Of a stretch of 64,000 nucleotides of DNA, positions 62,313-64,000 are shown one piece after another. The translations under genes were made by a program, and so were the position numbers. Origin of the DNA: Palsa-601 sp963801185 (GTDB taxonomy: Bacteria > Actinomycetota > Acidimicrobiia > Acidimicrobiales > Bog-793); assembly GCA_963801185.1 (NCBI GenBank), contig CAWDDW010000003.1, positions 62,001 to 126,000 of the forward strand. The letters are read 5' to 3'. Below the pieces are notes generated by a model. It made no database searches, was not told the DNA's origin, and saw only the letters and a list, made by a program, of their open reading frames with translations. Each line of letters starts with the position of its first letter. Within the stretch, counting starts at the first letter, position 1.

Positions 62313-63403
62313 CGATCCGTGTCGCGCTCGTTGGCGGTCCCATGTACGACCACCTTTATGACGCGATCCCCGCAAGCGAGGTCGAGGTCGTGCTCCACGC
62401 CGACCATCCCACCCTCAACCGCAGGTTGGCGCACCTCCTCGCAGCCGGCGAGCGCTTGGATCTCATCTCCACACACTCGAAATACGCGCCCTCCCAAGCC
62501 GCCTGGCTCCGCCCGCTCGACGAGGTCGTGGACCCGGTGGTGGTGGGAGGCCTCTCACCCCGCGGAGTCGAGCTGTGCCGCTTTGCGGGCAAGCTCTACT
62601 GCCTACCGCGCTGCATCGACGTCCGTGTGCTCTGGGTACGCGCTGACCGAGTCGACCCAGCCCCTGACACTTGGGCCGATCTCGTGAGCTCAACCGCAAG
62701 TCTCGGCTTCCCCGGCCGTGAGTCGGGACTTTTCGGAACGTTCTTCGAGATCGTGACCGGCCTCGGCGGCCGCATCTTCGACGATCAGCTCCAGCCCACG
62801 ATGGCGACCCCGGATGCGATCACCGCGATCGAATTGCTGGCGGAGCTGGCAAGCCGAGCCCCGGCTGATTTGCCGCAATGGCACTACGACGATGTCGACG
62901 CTGCCTTGTTGTCGGGCCGAGTCGACATGGCGGGGGCCTGGCCGGGTGGCTTCGGAGCGATCCGCGACAGTGCTCTCGCCGGCGTGCTCCGGCCCTACCC
63001 GTACCTGGCCGGACCCACGAGACGAGTCTCGTATGCCGGCTGCCACGCGTGGGCGATCCCCCGGACATGCGGCGACCTCGACGGCGCGCTCGCCCTGATC
63101 GCCAGACTGTCAAGCGCCGAGACGCACGCCCTCGACGCCACCGGAGGCACGATCTGTGCGAACGAGACGGCGCTTGCGGCCATCGAGCCTTGCAACGAGC
63201 TCGACCGGGAGCGGCTCGCGATCACGCGGCGCATGGTCGACGAGGCGATGATCACCTATCCGTCCCTTGCGCGGTTCCCCGAGATCGAAGACGCGGGATG
63301 GTCGGCGATTCGGGATTGCCTCTTGCGGGTTCACGACCCGGCGGAAGCGGTAGCCGTGATCCAGGCTGCCGCCGAGACCGTGCTGGGCTCCGGGGGCGGC
63401 TGA
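62309..63403 (+). CDS. Solute-binding-protein-like protein without signal peptide
   Basis: 364 residues with the fold of family 1 sugar-binding proteins: RLDLISTHSKYAPSQAAWL, LYCLPRCIDVRVLWVRAD, LGFPGRESGLFGTFFEIVTG, WHYDDVDAALLSGRVDMAGA, RVSYAGCHAWAIPRTCGDLD. The protein starts directly at the first beta strand (TIRVALVGGPMYDHLYD), with no signal peptide or lipobox, so as predicted it stays in the cytoplasm. GTG 62309 overlaps the SDR stop. No ABC permease or ATPase follows within the window. It may be an intracellular sugar-acid sensor or chaperone, or its true N-terminus may be altered by an indel. Confidence 0.8.
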   Translation: MTIRVALVGGPMYDHLYDAIPASEVEVVLHADHPTLNRRLAHLLAAGERLDLISTHSKYAPSQAAWLRPLDEVVDPVVVGGLSPRGVELCRFAGKLYCLPRCIDVRVLWVRADRVDPAPDTWADLVSSTASLGFPGRESGLFGTFFEIVTGLGGRIFDDQLQPTMATPDAITAIELLAELASRAPADLPQWHYDDVDAALLSGRVDMAGAWPGGFGAIRDSALAGVLRPYPYLAGPTRRVSYAGCHAWAIPRTCGDLDGALALIARLSSAETHALDATGGTICANETALAAIEPCNELDRERLAITRRMVDEAMITYPSLARFPEIEDAGWSAIRDCLLRVHDPAEAVAVIQAAAETVLGSGGG

Positions 63404-63565
63404 GCTCCCCGGTCCGGGAATCACTGATCTTGTCGTCGAGTCTCCGGAGATGAAAGCGCCCGCCGGCCGAAGCCGTGGGCGCTCAGGTAGCTGTACCGAT
63501 GGATTGAGCTCCTGTAGGAGCAACGTCCACTGCGGTACGGGGCGCTCGTCGACGGTCCGGGTGGT

Positions 63566-64000
63566 TCAAGCGGGGCACAACCAGTCATCATTGCTGCTTC
63601 TCGGGAAGGATGATCCCGATTCGTCGGGTGGTCCAAAGGAGTGGCGGAAGGTGAACGCCCTCGCAGTTGGACCATGGGTTCGAAGGTGGAGCAGCCGCTC
63701 TTCAGCTTCGGAGGTCGTTGGCCTGTGACCGTTCGGCACCCACCACATCGCGGTAGTGATCTCATCGACTCGCTCGAACCAGCTTCGTCGCTGCCTGAGC
63801 ACGTCACGGTGAAACGGTCCACAGACCCGTTCCGCGAGCTGTTCAACTGACGCCCAAATGCTCATGTTGACGATCACCCCGGCGCTATTTTTCACGTCCC
63901 ATTCGAATGCTCGCACCGAAGTGGCGTTGCCGTCCTCAGTTTGAAGCCGCCGATGAACCCCGGCGCCTGATCAGCGGAAGCGTTCACTGGATCGAGAGCG
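63566..64000 (-). CDS. DUF3291 family protein, 5' end outside the window, frameshifted near 63960
   Basis: The C-terminal ~115 residues match DUF3291: SVRAFEWDVKNSAGVIVNMS, IWASVEQLAERV, FHRDVLRQRRSWFE, TAMWWVPNGHRPTTSEAEER and HGPTARAFTFRHSFGPP. Upstream the frame breaks. One missing base near 63960 would join it to LDPVNASADQAPGFI in the next frame, the normal preceding segment. DUF3291 proteins are small, of ferredoxin-like (monooxygenase-like) fold and unknown function. Confidence 0.75.

Overview
The window is a very GC-rich actinobacterial chromosome segment. I infer a member of or near the Acidimicrobiia. The reasons are a Trk/APC/OB-fold block ordered as in Mycobacterium, a short principal-type sigma factor, GlnE, PIG-V-like mannosyltransferases, heavy GTG/TTG start use, ATGA/GTGA gene couplings and extracellular proteins with NGGVDNYG repeats. 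No rRNA, tRNA, CRISPR, phage or IS element was seen.

Layout. 0-6.3 kb: end of a TauE/SafE exporter, a PaaX-like repressor divergent from a fatty-acid desaturase / cytochrome P450 / 3Fe-4S ferredoxin operon, then a PAS-GGDEF diguanylate cyclase, XdhC and a stand-alone Lrp-type RAM domain. 6.3-13 kb: membrane and secreted proteins of unknown role (including an RDD protein with a Pro/Gly/Tyr-rich tail), msrA and a membrane glycosyltransferase. 13.2-21.1 kb: comB-like gene, holB-tmk-topA operon, H+-pyrophosphatase hppA. 21.2-26.2 kb: OB-fold/APC transporter divergent from two TrkA-type proteins and a HAD phosphatase. 26.2-35 kb: sigma factor, nadE, glnE, mobA with its DUF6457 partner, acyl-CoA ligase. 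35.2-49 kb: a cell-envelope/glycan island with two PIG-V paralogues, a GT39-like enzyme, an O-antigen-ligase/TPR protein, a beta-propeller protein, an NGG-repeat protein, a second diguanylate cyclase and an EthA-like monooxygenase. 49-56.3 kb: ppk2, small conserved proteins, a patch of gene remnants and a large patatin-like protein. 56.6-63.4 kb: a sugar-acid catabolic cluster with L-fuconate dehydratase, SDR, aldo/keto reductase, FMN-dependent lactate dehydrogenase-like enzyme and a solute-binding-type protein. 63.6 kb to the end: partial DUF3291 gene.

The dominant oddity is about sixteen small frameshifts, many in genes that are normally essential or highly conserved (holB, hppA, glnE, trkA). 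I read most of them as residual assembly indels, not decay, and give such genes as one span with the shift position. Larger rearrangements that a single-base error cannot explain are an internally deleted TMEM175-type gene and a headless class III cyclase domain, both at 51-53 kb. The most coherent biology is the fucose-type pathway, in which the lactate released by the diketo-hydrolase branch could be consumed by the adjacent LldD-like enzyme.
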